DNA of 22,465 nucleotides. Source: Oscillospiraceae bacterium. Lineage in GTDB: Bacteria; Bacillota_A; Clostridia; Oscillospirales; Oscillospiraceae. The stretch is taken from contig JAETOP010000062.1 of NCBI GenBank assembly GCA_021771675.1, positions 1 through 22,465 on the forward strand. The letters are read 5' to 3'. Under the pieces are notes generated by a model. That model was not told the origin of the DNA, ran no database searches, and saw only the letters and a program-made list of their open reading frames with translations. Shown in pieces: positions 6,552 through 15,340 of the stretch (its first letter is position 1; each line of letters opens with the position of its first letter). The position numbers and the translations under genes are program-made.

Positions 6552-8522
6552 TTATGTCACCCCATTGCCCCGCAGTTCAATGATCTGGTCACGCAGCACG
6601 GCGGCGTATTCGTATTCCATCATCTTAGCCGCCTCCTTCATCTGCTTTTCCAGGCGGGCAATTTCCTTTTCCTTCTCTGCCTTGGTCATCTTCACGCCGG
6701 TCCTCCCCTTCCGCTCGGCGGTGGGCGAGGAGATTTCGATCAAATCCCGGACGGACTTGATCACCGTTTTGGGGACGATGCCGTGGGCCTTGTTGTAGCT
6801 GTCCTGAATGTCCCGGCGGCGGGCGGTTTCGTCCAGGGCCAGGCGCATAGAGGGCGTCACCGTATCGGCGTACATGATGACCTTGCCCCCGGCATTCCGG
6901 GCCGCCCGGCCAATGGTCTGAATCAGGCTGGTCTCACTGCGCAGAAAACCTTCTTTGTCCGCATCCAGAATAGCCACCAGGCTCACCTCGGGCAGATCCA
7001 GTCCCTCCCGCAGCAGATTGATGCCCACCAGCACGTCAAATTTCGCCATCCGCAAATCCCGGATGATCTCCATCCGCTCCATGGCCCCGATGTCGGAGTG
7101 CATATAGCGAACTTTAATCCCCGCTTTGGTCAAATAGGCGGTCAGATCCTCCGCCATTTTCTTGGTCAGCGTGGTCACCAGCACCCGCTCCTGCCGGGCA
7201 GTGCGGCTGTTGATCTCCCCGATCAGGTCGTCAATCTGGCCTTCAATGGGCCGGACCTCCACCTCCGGATCCAGAAGCCCCGTGGGCCGGATCACCTGCT
7301 CCACGATCTGACCGGAACGGCTGCGCTCGTATTCCGCCGGGGTGGCGGAGACGTAGATCACCTGATTGATTTTCCCATCAAACTCCCCGAAATTCAAGGG
7401 GCGGTTGTCGTAGGCCGAGGGAAGTCGGAAGCCATAGTTCACCAGGGCATCCTTCCGGCTCCGGTCACCGGCGTACATGGCCCGGCACTGGGGCAATGTC
7501 ACATGGCTTTCATCGATGAACATGAGAAAATCCTTGGGAAAATAATCCAGCAGCGTGGTGGGCGGGGTTCCCGGCCCTCTGCCCTGAATGACCCGGGAGT
7601 AGTTCTCGATGCCGTTGCAGAAGCCGATTTCCGTCATCATTTCCAGGTCGTAGGCCGTCCGCTGGGCAATGCGCTGGGCCTCGATGAGCTTGTTGTTTGC
7701 CCGGAAGAATTCCACCTGCTGATCGCATTCCTTCTGAATTTCCAGCATGGCCCGCTGCAGCTTTTCTCTGGATGCCACATAATGACTGGCAGGATAGATG
7801 GCCACATGGTCGATATACCGCTCTGCCACGCCGGAAACAGCATTGATTTCGCTGATCCGGTCGATCTCGTCTCCGAAGAACTCCACCCGAATGGCTCTGC
7901 CAGACCAATAGGCAGGGTATATCTCCAGGGTGTCTCCCCGAACCCGGAATTTATTCCGGGAAAAATCCAGATCATTGCGCTCATAGCGAATCTCTGTGAG
8001 CTTTTTCAGAATCTCGTCCAGGGGCCGCTCCTGCCCCACCCGCAGGGAGATGACCATACTCTTATAGTCGATGGGGTCGCCCAGACCGTACAGGCAGCTG
8101 ACGGAGGCCACCACAATCACATCCCGCCGCTCAAACAGCGCCGAGGTGGCGCTGTGGCGCAGGCGGTCAATTTCCTCGTTTACCGAGGCATCCTTCTCAA
8201 TGTAGGTATCCGTATGGGCGATGTACGCCTCCGGCTGATAGTAATCGTAATAGCTGATGAAATACTCCACCGCATTCTCCGGAAAGAACTCCCGGAATTC
8301 CGAGCAGAGCTGAGCCGCCAGGGTTTTGTTGTGGGCCAGCACCAATGTGGGCCGGTTCAGCTCGGCAATGACGGAGGCCATGGTGAAGGTCTTACCGGAG
8401 CCGGTCACACCCAGCAGGGTCTGCTCCCGCAATCCCAAATTGGCCCCCTTCACCAGCCCCTCAATGGCCTGGGGCTGATCCCCGGAGGGGCGATAGTCGG
8501 AAACAAGTTTGAAATGATCCAT
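6552..8522 (-). CDS. uvrB: Excinuclease ABC subunit B
   Basis: UvrB is the damage-verifying helicase-like subunit of nucleotide excision repair; it receives damaged DNA from UvrA and recruits UvrC. The 656-residue length is normal. Visible features in order: Walker A GVTGSGKT (38-45), the DNA-clamping beta-hairpin [10 protein letters not shown] (91-100), Walker B DESH (about 336), helicase motif [11 protein letters not shown] (about 536-544), and a C-terminal UVR coiled-coil motif (about 613-648) that contacts UvrC. The ATG start has GGGAG 6 bases upstream. It starts 18 bases after the radC-family stop and is followed 14 bases later by the MATE gene, so the three are probably co-transcribed. 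Unlike in many Firmicutes, uvrA is not directly adjacent but lies about 2.1 kb away with another gene between. Confidence 0.98.
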   Translation of the reverse strand: MDHFKLVSDYRPSGDQPQAIEGLVKGANLGLREQTLLGVTGSGKTFTMASVIAELNRPTLVLAHNKTLAAQLCSEFREFFPENAVEYFISYYDYYQPEAYIAHTDTYIEKDASVNEEIDRLRHSATSALFERRDVIVVASVSCLYGLGDPIDYKSMVISLRVGQERPLDEILKKLTEIRYERNDLDFSRNKFRVRGDTLEIYPAYWSGRAIRVEFFGDEIDRISEINAVSGVAERYIDHVAIYPASHYVASREKLQRAMLEIQKECDQQVEFFRANNKLIEAQRIAQRTAYDLEMMTEIGFCNGIENYSRVIQGRGPGTPPTTLLDYFPKDFLMFIDESHVTLPQCRAMYAGDRSRKDALVNYGFRLPSAYDNRPLNFGEFDGKINQVIYVSATPAEYERSRSGQIVEQVIRPTGLLDPEVEVRPIEGQIDDLIGEINSRTARQERVLVTTLTKKMAEDLTAYLTKAGIKVRYMHSDIGAMERMEIIRDLRMAKFDVLVGINLLREGLDLPEVSLVAILDADKEGFLRSETSLIQTIGRAARNAGGKVIMYADTVTPSMRLALDETARRRDIQDSYNKAHGIVPKTVIKSVRDLIEISSPTAERKGRTGVKMTKAEKEKEIARLEKQMKEAAKMMEYEYAAVLRDQIIELRGNGVT

Positions 8523-8540
8523 GGGCTTCTCCCTTCTTAA

Positions 8541-9218
8541 CTACGTAAAAGAATATCCGGACTGGGCCAGGGAAACATAGTCGTTGTCCACCACCAGAAC
8601 ATGGTCCTGCAAATATACATCCACCGCTGCAAGGGCCGTCGCAATACGCATAGTAGTCTGAATATCCTCCTTGGAAGGAACAGCCAAGCCGCCGGGATGA
8701 TTGTGGGCCAGTACTACGCTGGCTGCGTTGGCGTTCAGCGCCGTCTCCACAATTTTTCGCACGGAGAGACTGGTGCTTCCCACATCTCCTTCGGAAATCT
8801 TTTTACAGCAGATAATTCCGCACTTGGCATCCAGGCAGAGCAGGTAAACCATCTCCACGGTTTTACCAAAGAAAAAGGGCATCAAGTATCTGGCGCAGCT
8901 GTCCTGGGTGGGCAGCACTCTGATTTTGGAGACCCGATCCACCAGGTAGCTTCTGCCCACCTGCGTGACAAGCCGCAAAAACACCGCCGTATTTTCTCCA
9001 ATGCCATCCACCTTGCACAGCTCCTCCACCGGCGCATCCAGCACCCGGGACAGGGAACCAAAATGATCCAGCAGCGCATGGGCAATGGGGTTGGTATCCT
9101 GCCGGGCAATGCAGTAGAAGAGCAGAAGCTCCAGCACCTGCACATCACTGAACTGATCCAGTCCCTCTGCCAAAAAGCGCTGACGCATTCTTTTTCTGTG
9201 CCCATCGTGCACTGACAT
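8541..9218 (-). CDS. radC: RadC family protein (JAB/MPN domain)
   Basis: This 225-residue protein has the RadC architecture: an N-terminal helix-hairpin-helix-like part (about 50-80, with CKVDGIGENTA) and a C-terminal JAB1/MPN metalloprotease-like domain. The JAMM zinc motif is complete: E143, then HNHPGG (172-177) and PSKED with D185. RadC was once thought to be a repair protein, but its biochemical role is unsettled. The start used is the ATG at 9218, with AGAGGTGG 5 bases upstream; a GTG three codons earlier lies within that ribosome site and is less likely. It is the first gene of the unit with uvrB and the MATE transporter. A MITE-like palindrome begins 23 bases upstream, so its promoter is either within or beyond that element; I found no convincing one. 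Confidence 0.93.
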   Translation of the reverse strand: MSVHDGHRKRMRQRFLAEGLDQFSDVQVLELLLFYCIARQDTNPIAHALLDHFGSLSRVLDAPVEELCKVDGIGENTAVFLRLVTQVGRSYLVDRVSKIRVLPTQDSCARYLMPFFFGKTVEMVYLLCLDAKCGIICCKKISEGDVGSTSLSVRKIVETALNANAASVVLAHNHPGGLAVPSKEDIQTTMRIATALAAVDVYLQDHVLVVDNDYVSLAQSGYSFT

Positions 9219-9241
9219 AAGTTCCACCTCTTTTGTTTCTA

Positions 9242-9404
9242 AGGAAGCTCTGATGAAATCGGCAGGAGCTGACAGCAGAAGATTTTAGCTCATCTGAAAG
9301 TTCTGAAAGTGGAGGAATACTTGATGTATTTCCCATTTTCAGAACTGCACAGATGGGGTGAAAGATTCGCTGCTCAGCCGCAGACGATTTATTCAGAGGT
9401 TCCA
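9242..9404. mobile_element. MITE-like palindromic element (about 163 bp)
   Basis: The ends are imperfect terminal inverted repeats: starting at 9243, GGAAGCTCTGATGAAATCG; from 9403 on the other strand, GGAACCTCTGAATAAATCG. They match at 18 of the first 23 positions. Inside, AGTTCTGAAA (about 9299-9308) faces TTTCAGAACT, and an outer arm ending CATCTG faces CAGATG, so nearly the whole element folds into one long hairpin. TA dinucleotides flank both sides (9240-9241 and 9405-9406), which would fit a TA target duplication. No transposase is encoded. The 368-base gap between radC and the next gene holds this element (left), the kinase-like gene's promoter (right), and about 75 bases (9407-9482) in which I see nothing. 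Confidence 0.6.
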
Positions 9405-9482
9405 TAAGTACTGTGAAAAATTGGCAGGGGCGGCCTTCGGAAAAATAAGAGTCTTTCCCCCCGATTCATACCGGTTTCACCC

Positions 9483-9511
9483 TTGCTATTTTGGATGATT
9501 TGGGCTAAAAT
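9483..9511 (+). promoter_or_regulatory. Promoter of the kinase-like gene, inside an inverted repeat
   Basis: TTGCTA (-35, 9483-9488) and TAAAAT (-10, 9506-9511) have a 17-bp spacer. A perfect 9-bp inverted repeat, TGCTATTTT (9484-9492)/AAAATAGCA (9507-9515), covers both promoter boxes. A dimeric repressor bound there would block the promoter; that is inference. Confidence 0.6.
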
Positions 9512-9533
9512 AGCAGTAGCCGTCGAAACTCGC

Positions 9534-9549
9534 CGGGAAAGTTTTCCCG
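9534..9549 (+). repeat. Small leader hairpin upstream of the kinase-like gene
   Basis: CGGGAA (9534-9539) pairs with TTCCCG (9544-9549) around a 4-base loop in the mRNA leader, about 25 bases before the ribosome site. No U-tract follows, so it is not a terminator. Its role is unknown. Confidence 0.4.
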
Positions 9550-9586
9550 TCTTCCGCACATCCTAGTGTTCGTCAGGAGGAACTCC

Positions 9587-10618
9587 ATGGAACAACTTAC
9601 AGACGGAATCGAAATGCTGGACTTGATGCTTCGTCCGGCTTTCCGTGTCAAAAACAGAATCATCACTGGGCTCAATCAGCCTGCCACCAAGCTGTTCCTG
9701 CGAGAAGGGCTTTCCCTGGACTCCATTCTGGAATCCGGGGAAGAGGAATATGCCTGCTTCTCCGGTGGAATGCTTTGCCTCACCCTAAACCTCTGCGGTC
9801 AAAGCTTTGGTGCCACTGTGGTTCGGTGCGGAGAGGAAGACATTTTCACCTTGGATCAGCAGTATGAATGCGAGCAGCTCCGGGTACTGGCCCTGGCCGC
9901 CAGAGAACTGCGGGGCCCTCTGTCCTGTGCCATGCTGGCGTCTCAGCAGCTGCGGGGAGAGAACGTCCCCCAGCTGTCAAAAAGTCTCTATCAGCTTCTG
10001 CGCATTGTGGGGAATATGTCCGACGCCGCCGGTGTCAATCCTACCTTCCTCCCGGAGCCCCAGAACATTGACGCCCTGTTCCGGGAAATCTGGGAGAAGG
10101 CATCAGCCCTGTCAGATGGCTCCGGAATCAGAATCAGCTACAGCGGCCTGAGCGAAGATGCGTGCTGCTTTGTTGACCGTCAAATGATGGAGCGGGCGGC
10201 GTTGAATATGCTGTCCAACGCCCTGAAATTCACCCCCCCGGGAGGAGAAATTCAGCTTTCCCTGAAAAAGAGCGGCGGTCAGTTCCGCTTCTCCGTCACT
10301 GACACCGGCAGCGGCATTCCGGAGGATACCCGAGCCGCCCTCTTTTCCCGTTACCTGCGGGACCCCACCATTGAGGATACCCGCCATGGCATCGGCCTGG
10401 GAATGCTGCTGATCCGCAGCACCGCCACCCGCCACAGGGGGGCCGTGCTGGTAGATCATCCGGTAGGCTTCGGCACCAGAATCACTTTGACCTTTACCGA
10501 TGCGCCGGGGGCAGGAGCAAGTCTTCGTACCAATCAGCTTCGTTCCGACTATGCCGGGGAACAGGATCACACCCTCATTGAGCTTTCTGAATTTCTGCCC
10601 TCTGAATGCTACCTGTAA
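9587..10618 (+). CDS. Orphan PAS/histidine-kinase-like protein lacking the phosphoacceptor histidine
   Basis: This 343-residue soluble protein has no membrane segment. Residues 5-90 resemble a PAS sensor fold (RPAFRVKNRIITGLNQPAT region). The dimerisation helix has an H-box-like sequence AARELRGPLS (104-113), in which the histidine of the usual SHELRTPL pattern is R106. The ATP-binding domain is intact: N-box NMLSNALKFTP (207-217), G1 DTGSG (239-243), and G2 HGIGLG (267-272). It therefore may bind ATP but cannot autophosphorylate at the usual site. The ATG start has AGGAGG 6 bases upstream. No response regulator is adjacent, and it lies alone between radC and uvrA, opposite to both. It may act as a signal-responsive ATPase or as a partner of another kinase; this is inference. 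Confidence 0.85.
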   Translation: MEQLTDGIEMLDLMLRPAFRVKNRIITGLNQPATKLFLREGLSLDSILESGEEEYACFSGGMLCLTLNLCGQSFGATVVRCGEEDIFTLDQQYECEQLRVLALAARELRGPLSCAMLASQQLRGENVPQLSKSLYQLLRIVGNMSDAAGVNPTFLPEPQNIDALFREIWEKASALSDGSGIRISYSGLSEDACCFVDRQMMERAALNMLSNALKFTPPGGEIQLSLKKSGGQFRFSVTDTGSGIPEDTRAALFSRYLRDPTIEDTRHGIGLGMLLIRSTATRHRGAVLVDHPVGFGTRITLTFTDAPGAGASLRTNQLRSDYAGEQDHTLIELSEFLPSECYL

Positions 10619-10654
10619 TACTCTGCCCCGCCCCGGCGGGGCAGAGTATTATTT
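10617..10654. terminator. Bidirectional terminator between kinase-like gene and uvrA
   Basis: A perfect 16-bp stem starts at the kinase-like gene's stop codon: AATACTCTGCCCCGCC (10617-10632) faces its complement at 10635-10650. On the plus strand ATTTT follows. The gene on the other side, uvrA, ends at 10655, so the convergent genes share this structure. The minus-strand U-run is poor, so it is most effective for the plus strand. Confidence 0.85.
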
Positions 10655-13474
10655 TCACAAATATTTCTTTAGGTATGCTCCGGTAAAGCTTTCCGGGGTG
10701 GCCGCAACCTGCTCCGGTGTCCCGCAGACCACAACACTGCCGCCGCCGTCGCCGCCCTCGGGACCCAGATCAATGAGATAGTCGGCAATTTTGATCACAT
10801 CCAGATTATGCTCGATGACCAGCACCGTATTGCCCGCATCCACCAGCTGCTGCAATACGTCAATAAGCTTGTGGACATCCGCCGCATGCAGGCCTGTGGT
10901 GGGCTCGTCCAGGATATAGATGGTTCGACCGGTGGAAACCCTGGCCAGCTCCGTGGCCAGCTTGACCCGCTGGGCCTCGCCCCCGGAGAGGGTAGTGCTG
11001 GACTGGCCCAGCTTCACATAGCCAAGCCCCACCTCCTGCAGCATCTGTGCTTTCCGACGGATTTTGGGCAGATTCTCAAAGAAATCCACCGCCTCCTCCG
11101 CCGTCATATCCAAAACCTGGGCAATGTTTTTTCCTTTGTAGAGCACCTCCAGGGTCTCCCGGTTGTAGCGGGAGCCATGGCAGACCTCACAGGGGACATA
11201 TACATCCGCCAGGAAGTGCATTTCAATTTTCACCAGACCGTCGCCGCAGCAGGCCTCGCACCGGCCCCCCTTCACGTTGAAGCTGAACCGCCCCGGGCCG
11301 TAGCCCCGCATTTTGGCATCCGCCGTGGAGGCAAACAGATCCCGGATGTCATTGAACAGACCGGTATAGGTGGCAGGATTGGAGCGGGGCGTCCGGCCAA
11401 TGGGGCTTTGGTCAATGTCGATGACCTTGTCCAGATTTTCAATTCCCTCCACACACCGGCAGACGCCTGGACGGGTACGGGCATGGTTCAGCTTGGAGAG
11501 CAAGGTCTTATTCAGCACCTCGTTAACCAGGCTTGACTTGCCGGAGCCGGACACGCCGGTGACACAGGTGAAGGTGCCCAGAGGAATTTGAACGTCGATG
11601 TCTTTCAGGTTGTTCTCCCTGGCTCCCCGGACGGTCAGATATTTTCCGTTGCCGGGTCTTCTGGAATCGGGAACCGGGATTTTTTTTGCACCGGAAAGAT
11701 ACTGTCCGGTGACGGAGCGGGGGCAGGCGATCACATCGTCCAGGGTGCCCGCCGCCACGATCTCTCCGCCATGGCTGCCTGCGCCGGGACCCACATCCAC
11801 CAGGAAATCAGCGGCACGCATGGTATCCTCATCGTGCTCCACCACAATCAAAGTGTTGCCCAAATCCCGTAGGTGCTCCAGGGTCGCCAGCAGTTTGTCA
11901 TTGTCCCGCTGGTGCAGACCAATGGAGGGCTCATCCAGAATGTAGAGGACTCCCATCAGGGAGGAGCCGATCTGAGTGGCCAGACGGATTCGCTGGCTCT
12001 CACCGCCGGAGAGGGTTCCCGCCGGACGGGACAGGGTAAGATACCCCAGGCCCACATCCATCAGGAATTGGAGCCGGGATTTGATTTCCTTCACAATCTG
12101 CTCCGCCACCAGCGCCATATTTCCCTCCAGCCGGAGGTTCTCCATAAATTCCAGCTCCTGCCGGATGCTCATGTGGCAGAAATCCATGATTCCCATGCCA
12201 CCCACCGTCACCGCCTGGGCAATGGCTGACAGCCGGTTACCGCCGCAGCTGGGACAGGGGGCTGTGGACATACATTCCTCCAACTCCTTCCGGGCGGCAT
12301 CGGACTGGGTTTCCCGGTAGCGGCGGGAGATGTTATTCAGGATACCCTCGAAGGGCTGCTCCAACACACCCATGCCGTTGCCCCGGTTATAGGTCATGTG
12401 AAGCTTTTCCCCCTTGGTGCCGTAGAGGATGATGTCCATCACATCCCGGGGCAGTTCCTTCACGGGAACGGTAAGGGAGAAGTGATATTTCTGGGCCAGG
12501 GCCTCGAAATACATCCGAAAAATCGAATCCGTTCTGGCGCTCTGCCAGCCGGAGGCCTGGATAGCGCCGTCGAAGATGGATTTCTGCTTGTCGGGAATCA
12601 CCAGATCCTCGTCTGCGATTAGCTGAAAGCCCAGGCCGGTGCAGCTGGGGCAGGCTCCGGCGGGATTGTTGAAGGAAAACATCCGGGGTTCCAGCTCCGT
12701 TATACTGATGCCACAGTCCTCACAAGCGTAATTCTGTGAAAAACTTAGTTCCTCCTGCCCGGGGATAGAGATGGTCACCAGTCCCCCGGAATGGACGCAG
12801 GCGGTTTCGATGGAGTCGGTAAGCCGGCGGCGGATACCCTCCTTCAGCACCAGCCTATCCACAATCAGTTCAATGGTGTGCTTTTTGTTCTTTTCCGGCT
12901 TGATCTCCTCGGTAAGGTCATACTGGATGCCGTCCACCCGAACCCTTGCGAAGCCCTGCTTCCGGGCGTCCTCAAACACCTTCTGGTGCTCTCCCTTTTT
13001 CCCACGGATCACCGGTGAGAGGACAAGGAAACGGGTCCCCTCCCCCAGCGCCTCCACCCGATCCACAATCTGATCGATGGTTTGACGACGGATTTCCCTG
13101 CCGCATTTGGGGCAGTGGGGAATGCCGGTTCGGGCCCAAAGCAGACGCAGATAGTCATAAATCTCTGTCACCGTGCCCACCGTGGAGCGGGGGCTTTTGG
13201 AGGTGGTCTTTTGGTCAATGGAAATCGCCGGGGACAGGCCGTCGATGGAATCCACGTCCGGCTTGTCCATCTGGCCCAGGAACTGCCGGGCGTAGGAGCT
13301 GAGGCTCTCCACATAGCGGCGCTGGCCCTCGGCATATATGGTATCAAAGGCCAAGCTGGATTTGCCGGAGCCGCTCAGCCCGGTAAAAACCACCAGCTTG
13401 TCCCTGGGGATGGTAAGGTTCACATTTTTCAGGTTGTTTTCTCTTGCTCCCTGAATTCTGATGGTATCGTTCAT
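10655..13474 (-). CDS. uvrA: Excinuclease ABC subunit A
   Basis: UvrA is the DNA-damage sensor of nucleotide excision repair, a dimeric ABC-type ATPase that loads UvrB. The 939-residue length is normal. Features in order: first Walker [10 protein letters not shown] (32-40); CPKC (121-124); first zinc module with C251, C254, C275 and C278; an ABC signature LSGGE region (about 490); second Walker [10 protein letters not shown] (about residue 640); second zinc module CEAC/CEVC (about 738-764); and a second LSGGE in the C-terminal half. The ATG start is preceded by GGGAGAG. It is a single-gene unit with its own promoter, convergent with the kinase-like gene and divergent from prs. I saw no GAAC-N4-GTTC type LexA site in its upstream region. 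Confidence 0.98.
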   Translation of the reverse strand: MNDTIRIQGARENNLKNVNLTIPRDKLVVFTGLSGSGKSSLAFDTIYAEGQRRYVESLSSYARQFLGQMDKPDVDSIDGLSPAISIDQKTTSKSPRSTVGTVTEIYDYLRLLWARTGIPHCPKCGREIRRQTIDQIVDRVEALGEGTRFLVLSPVIRGKKGEHQKVFEDARKQGFARVRVDGIQYDLTEEIKPEKNKKHTIELIVDRLVLKEGIRRRLTDSIETACVHSGGLVTISIPGQEELSFSQNYACEDCGISITELEPRMFSFNNPAGACPSCTGLGFQLIADEDLVIPDKQKSIFDGAIQASGWQSARTDSIFRMYFEALAQKYHFSLTVPVKELPRDVMDIILYGTKGEKLHMTYNRGNGMGVLEQPFEGILNNISRRYRETQSDAARKELEECMSTAPCPSCGGNRLSAIAQAVTVGGMGIMDFCHMSIRQELEFMENLRLEGNMALVAEQIVKEIKSRLQFLMDVGLGYLTLSRPAGTLSGGESQRIRLATQIGSSLMGVLYILDEPSIGLHQRDNDKLLATLEHLRDLGNTLIVVEHDEDTMRAADFLVDVGPGAGSHGGEIVAAGTLDDVIACPRSVTGQYLSGAKKIPVPDSRRPGNGKYLTVRGARENNLKDIDVQIPLGTFTCVTGVSGSGKSSLVNEVLNKTLLSKLNHARTRPGVCRCVEGIENLDKVIDIDQSPIGRTPRSNPATYTGLFNDIRDLFASTADAKMRGYGPGRFSFNVKGGRCEACCGDGLVKIEMHFLADVYVPCEVCHGSRYNRETLEVLYKGKNIAQVLDMTAEEAVDFFENLPKIRRKAQMLQEVGLGYVKLGQSSTTLSGGEAQRVKLATELARVSTGRTIYILDEPTTGLHAADVHKLIDVLQQLVDAGNTVLVIEHNLDVIKIADYLIDLGPEGGDGGGSVVVCGTPEQVAATPESFTGAYLKKYL

Positions 13475-13506
13475 AGGTTCTCTCCCGTCCGTAAATCGTT
13501 CTTTTG

Positions 13507-13535
13507 ATTATATCATATTCTGCCCCATCCTACAA
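13507..13535 (-). promoter_or_regulatory. Sigma-A promoter of uvrA
   Basis: TTGTAG (-35, 13530-13535) and a perfect TATAAT (-10, 13507-13512) with a 17-bp spacer lie 33 bases upstream of the uvrA start. No LexA/DinR-type operator overlaps them. Confidence 0.75.
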
Positions 13536-13668
13536 GTAGTATTTCAAACATAATTTCGCTTTATCTTTTTCCGTCCCCAGAATGGGAATTGGTCGAATCT
13601 CGTCGGTTTGCCAGAAGAAAGGATGGAATTGGAATATTTTTTCGGCGGTATTTTTCTGGCTGGTTATA

Positions 13669-13698
13669 TTGCTTTTTCTCCGCCAGTGGTGATATAAT
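13669..13698 (+). promoter_or_regulatory. Extended -10 promoter of prs-pth-mfd
   Basis: A perfect TATAAT (13693-13698) is preceded by TGA, giving an extended -10 (TGnTATAAT), with TTGCTT (13669-13674) as -35 at 18-bp spacing. An inverted repeat GCCAGAA (13610-13616)/TTCTGGC (13654-13660) lies just upstream and could be an operator, but this is weak. Confidence 0.8.
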
Positions 13699-13712
13699 GT
13701 GGGCATAAAAGC

Positions 13713-13733
13713 GCCTTCCGCAGTGCGGAAGGC
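13713..13733 (+). promoter_or_regulatory. Leader hairpin of prs mRNA
   Basis: A perfect 9-bp stem GCCTTCCGC/GCGGAAGGC with a 3-base loop starts within about 10 bases of the expected transcription start. It has no U-tract after it. A hairpin at the extreme 5' end commonly protects mRNA from degradation; a regulatory role is possible but unproven. Confidence 0.55.
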
Positions 13734-13761
13734 AGAAATAGAAAAGCGAGGTATTTCTTCG

Positions 13762-14727
13762 ATGACTGCTTACGGAGACAACATCAAGATTTTCTGCGGC
13801 AACTCCAATCCCCAGTTCGCTGAAACGATCTGCAGGGCCCTGAGCATTCCCCTGGGCCAGGCAGAGGTGAAGACCTTTGCCGATGGCGAAGTATCCGTGT
13901 CCTTAGATGAAACCGTCCGCGGGGCAGATGTTTTTCTGGTTCAGTCCACCTGTAAGCCTGTCAATGATACTTTGATGGAACTGCTGGTGATGACCGATGC
14001 CTGCCGCCGTGCCTCCGCCGGTCGCATTACCGCTGTCATCCCCTATTTTGGTTATGCCCGCCAGGACCGCAAGGCCAAGAGCCGGGATCCCATCTCCGCA
14101 AAGCTGGTAGCCAACATGATTACTGCCTCCGGCGCCGACCGGGTGCTGACCATGGACCTCCACGCCGCCCAGATTCAGGGCTTCTTCGACATTCCTCTGG
14201 ATCATCTGCTGGGTAACCCCTCCTTTGTGGACTACTATCTGAAAAAGTTCCCCGAGGATCAGTTCAACCACGAAGAGTTTGTGGTGGTTTCCCCTGACGT
14301 GGGCTCCGTCAGCCGGGCCCGCACCTTTGCCCAGAAGGTACACATGAGCCTGGCCATTGTGGATAAGCGCCGCCAGAAGGCCAATGTCTGCGAGGTAATG
14401 AACGTCATCGGCGATGTGAGGGGCAAGACCTGCATTCTCTACGACGACATGGTAGACACCGCCGGTTCCCTGTGCAACGCCGCCAAAGCCCTGGTAGAGG
14501 TGGGCGGTGCCAAGGCCGTCTATGCCTGTGCCACCCATGGTGTGCTCTCCGGCCCCGCCTATGACCGCATCGAAGAAAGCCCCATCCAGGAGATCGTGTT
14601 CCTGAACACCATTCCTCAGCAGGGCAACACCCCCAGCGGCAAGATCAAGTTCCTGGACGTAGCCCCGGTGTTCGCCCGTGCCATCGAGCACATCCACGGC
14701 GGCACCTCCATCGCCGACCTGTTCTAA
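13762..14727 (+). CDS. prs: Ribose-phosphate pyrophosphokinase (PRPP synthetase)
   Basis: The enzyme makes PRPP from ribose 5-phosphate and ATP, feeding purine, pyrimidine, NAD, histidine and tryptophan synthesis. The 321-residue product has the class I signatures: FADGEVSV (39-46), the ATP-binding flexible-loop region YARQDRKAKSRDPISAK (98-114), the metal-binding MDLHAAQIQGFF (131-142) with H134, and the PRPP loop YDDMVDTAGS (227-236). The ATG at 13762 is chosen because it starts the family's conserved N-terminus and has GAGG about 10 bases upstream; longer readings run into the leader hairpin. It heads prs-pth-mfd, an order like that in Bacillus, with pth starting 3 bases after its stop. 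Insertions near 162-172 make it slightly longer than the usual 315. Confidence 0.97.
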   Translation: MTAYGDNIKIFCGNSNPQFAETICRALSIPLGQAEVKTFADGEVSVSLDETVRGADVFLVQSTCKPVNDTLMELLVMTDACRRASAGRITAVIPYFGYARQDRKAKSRDPISAKLVANMITASGADRVLTMDLHAAQIQGFFDIPLDHLLGNPSFVDYYLKKFPEDQFNHEEFVVVSPDVGSVSRARTFAQKVHMSLAIVDKRRQKANVCEVMNVIGDVRGKTCILYDDMVDTAGSLCNAAKALVEVGGAKAVYACATHGVLSGPAYDRIEESPIQEIVFLNTIPQQGNTPSGKIKFLDVAPVFARAIEHIHGGTSIADLF

Positions 14728-14730
14728 GCC

Positions 14731-15324
14731 GTGTTTGGTTCAAAGCAAGCTAGCTGGCTCATTGTGGGTCTGGGCAACCCAGGCCGGGAATACGAACGGA
14801 GCCGCCACAACACCGGATTCCGGGCCATTGATCTTCTGGCCGAAAAGCTGGGCTGCAAAATTGACAAGGGCAAATTTCAGGGGCTCTACGGCCAGGTGAA
14901 TTACGGCGGCGGGAAGCTTTTCCTGCTGAAGCCCCAGACCTATATGAATCTCTCCGGCCGTTCGGTGCTTCAGCTCAGCGCCTACTACAGCATCCCGCCG
15001 GAGCGGATCATCGTCCTATTCGATGACATTTCCCTTCCCCCCGGTCGGCTGCGCATCCGGGCAGAAGGCTCTGCGGGCGGGCACAACGGCATCAAGTCCA
15101 TCATCGCCGAGCTGGGAAGCCAGGAATTCCCCCGGGTGAAAATCGGCGTGGGCGCCAAGCCCAATCCGGAGTTTGATCTGGCCGACTGGGTGCTTTCCAC
15201 CTTCTCCGCCAAGGAGGAGAAGGATTTGCGCTTTGCCTTGGAAAACGCCGCCGAGGCCGCCCTGGCCATCATCGACAAGGGCGTTCCCGAGGCTGCCAAC
15301 AAGTACAACGGCAGCCACCCATAA
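14731..15324 (+). CDS. pth: Peptidyl-tRNA hydrolase
   Basis: This enzyme releases tRNA from prematurely terminated peptidyl-tRNA and is usually essential. The 197-residue length is typical. Key residues are in place: N16 in GLGNPG, the catalytic H26 in SRHNTG, N73 in YMNLSG, D99 in FDDISLP, and N119 in GGHNG. The start is a GTG at 14731, only 3 bases after the prs stop, with no evident ribosome site. Translation is probably coupled to prs, since no alternative in-frame ATG lies before the conserved core. A strong hairpin follows before mfd. Confidence 0.96.
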   Translation: MFGSKQASWLIVGLGNPGREYERSRHNTGFRAIDLLAEKLGCKIDKGKFQGLYGQVNYGGGKLFLLKPQTYMNLSGRSVLQLSAYYSIPPERIIVLFDDISLPPGRLRIRAEGSAGGHNGIKSIIAELGSQEFPRVKIGVGAKPNPEFDLADWVLSTFSAKEEKDLRFALENAAEAALAIIDKGVPEAANKYNGSHP

Positions 15325-15340
15325 AAATACACGAAAAAAA

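Noticed and set aside
6783..8540. Plus-strand open frame of 585 codons opposite uvrB
   Set aside because: It is an antisense shadow of uvrB with no start signal and no recognisable domain.
9145..9405. Small minus-strand frame (86 codons) running through the palindromic element
   Set aside because: Its start lies in the inverted repeat and its end overlaps radC in another frame. It is more likely a by-product of the element than a gene.
13561..13668. Possible small RNA or riboswitch between uvrA and prs
   Set aside because: Only a weak GCCAGAA/TTCTGGC repeat with a 37-base gap is present. I found no known riboswitch core or terminator before prs.
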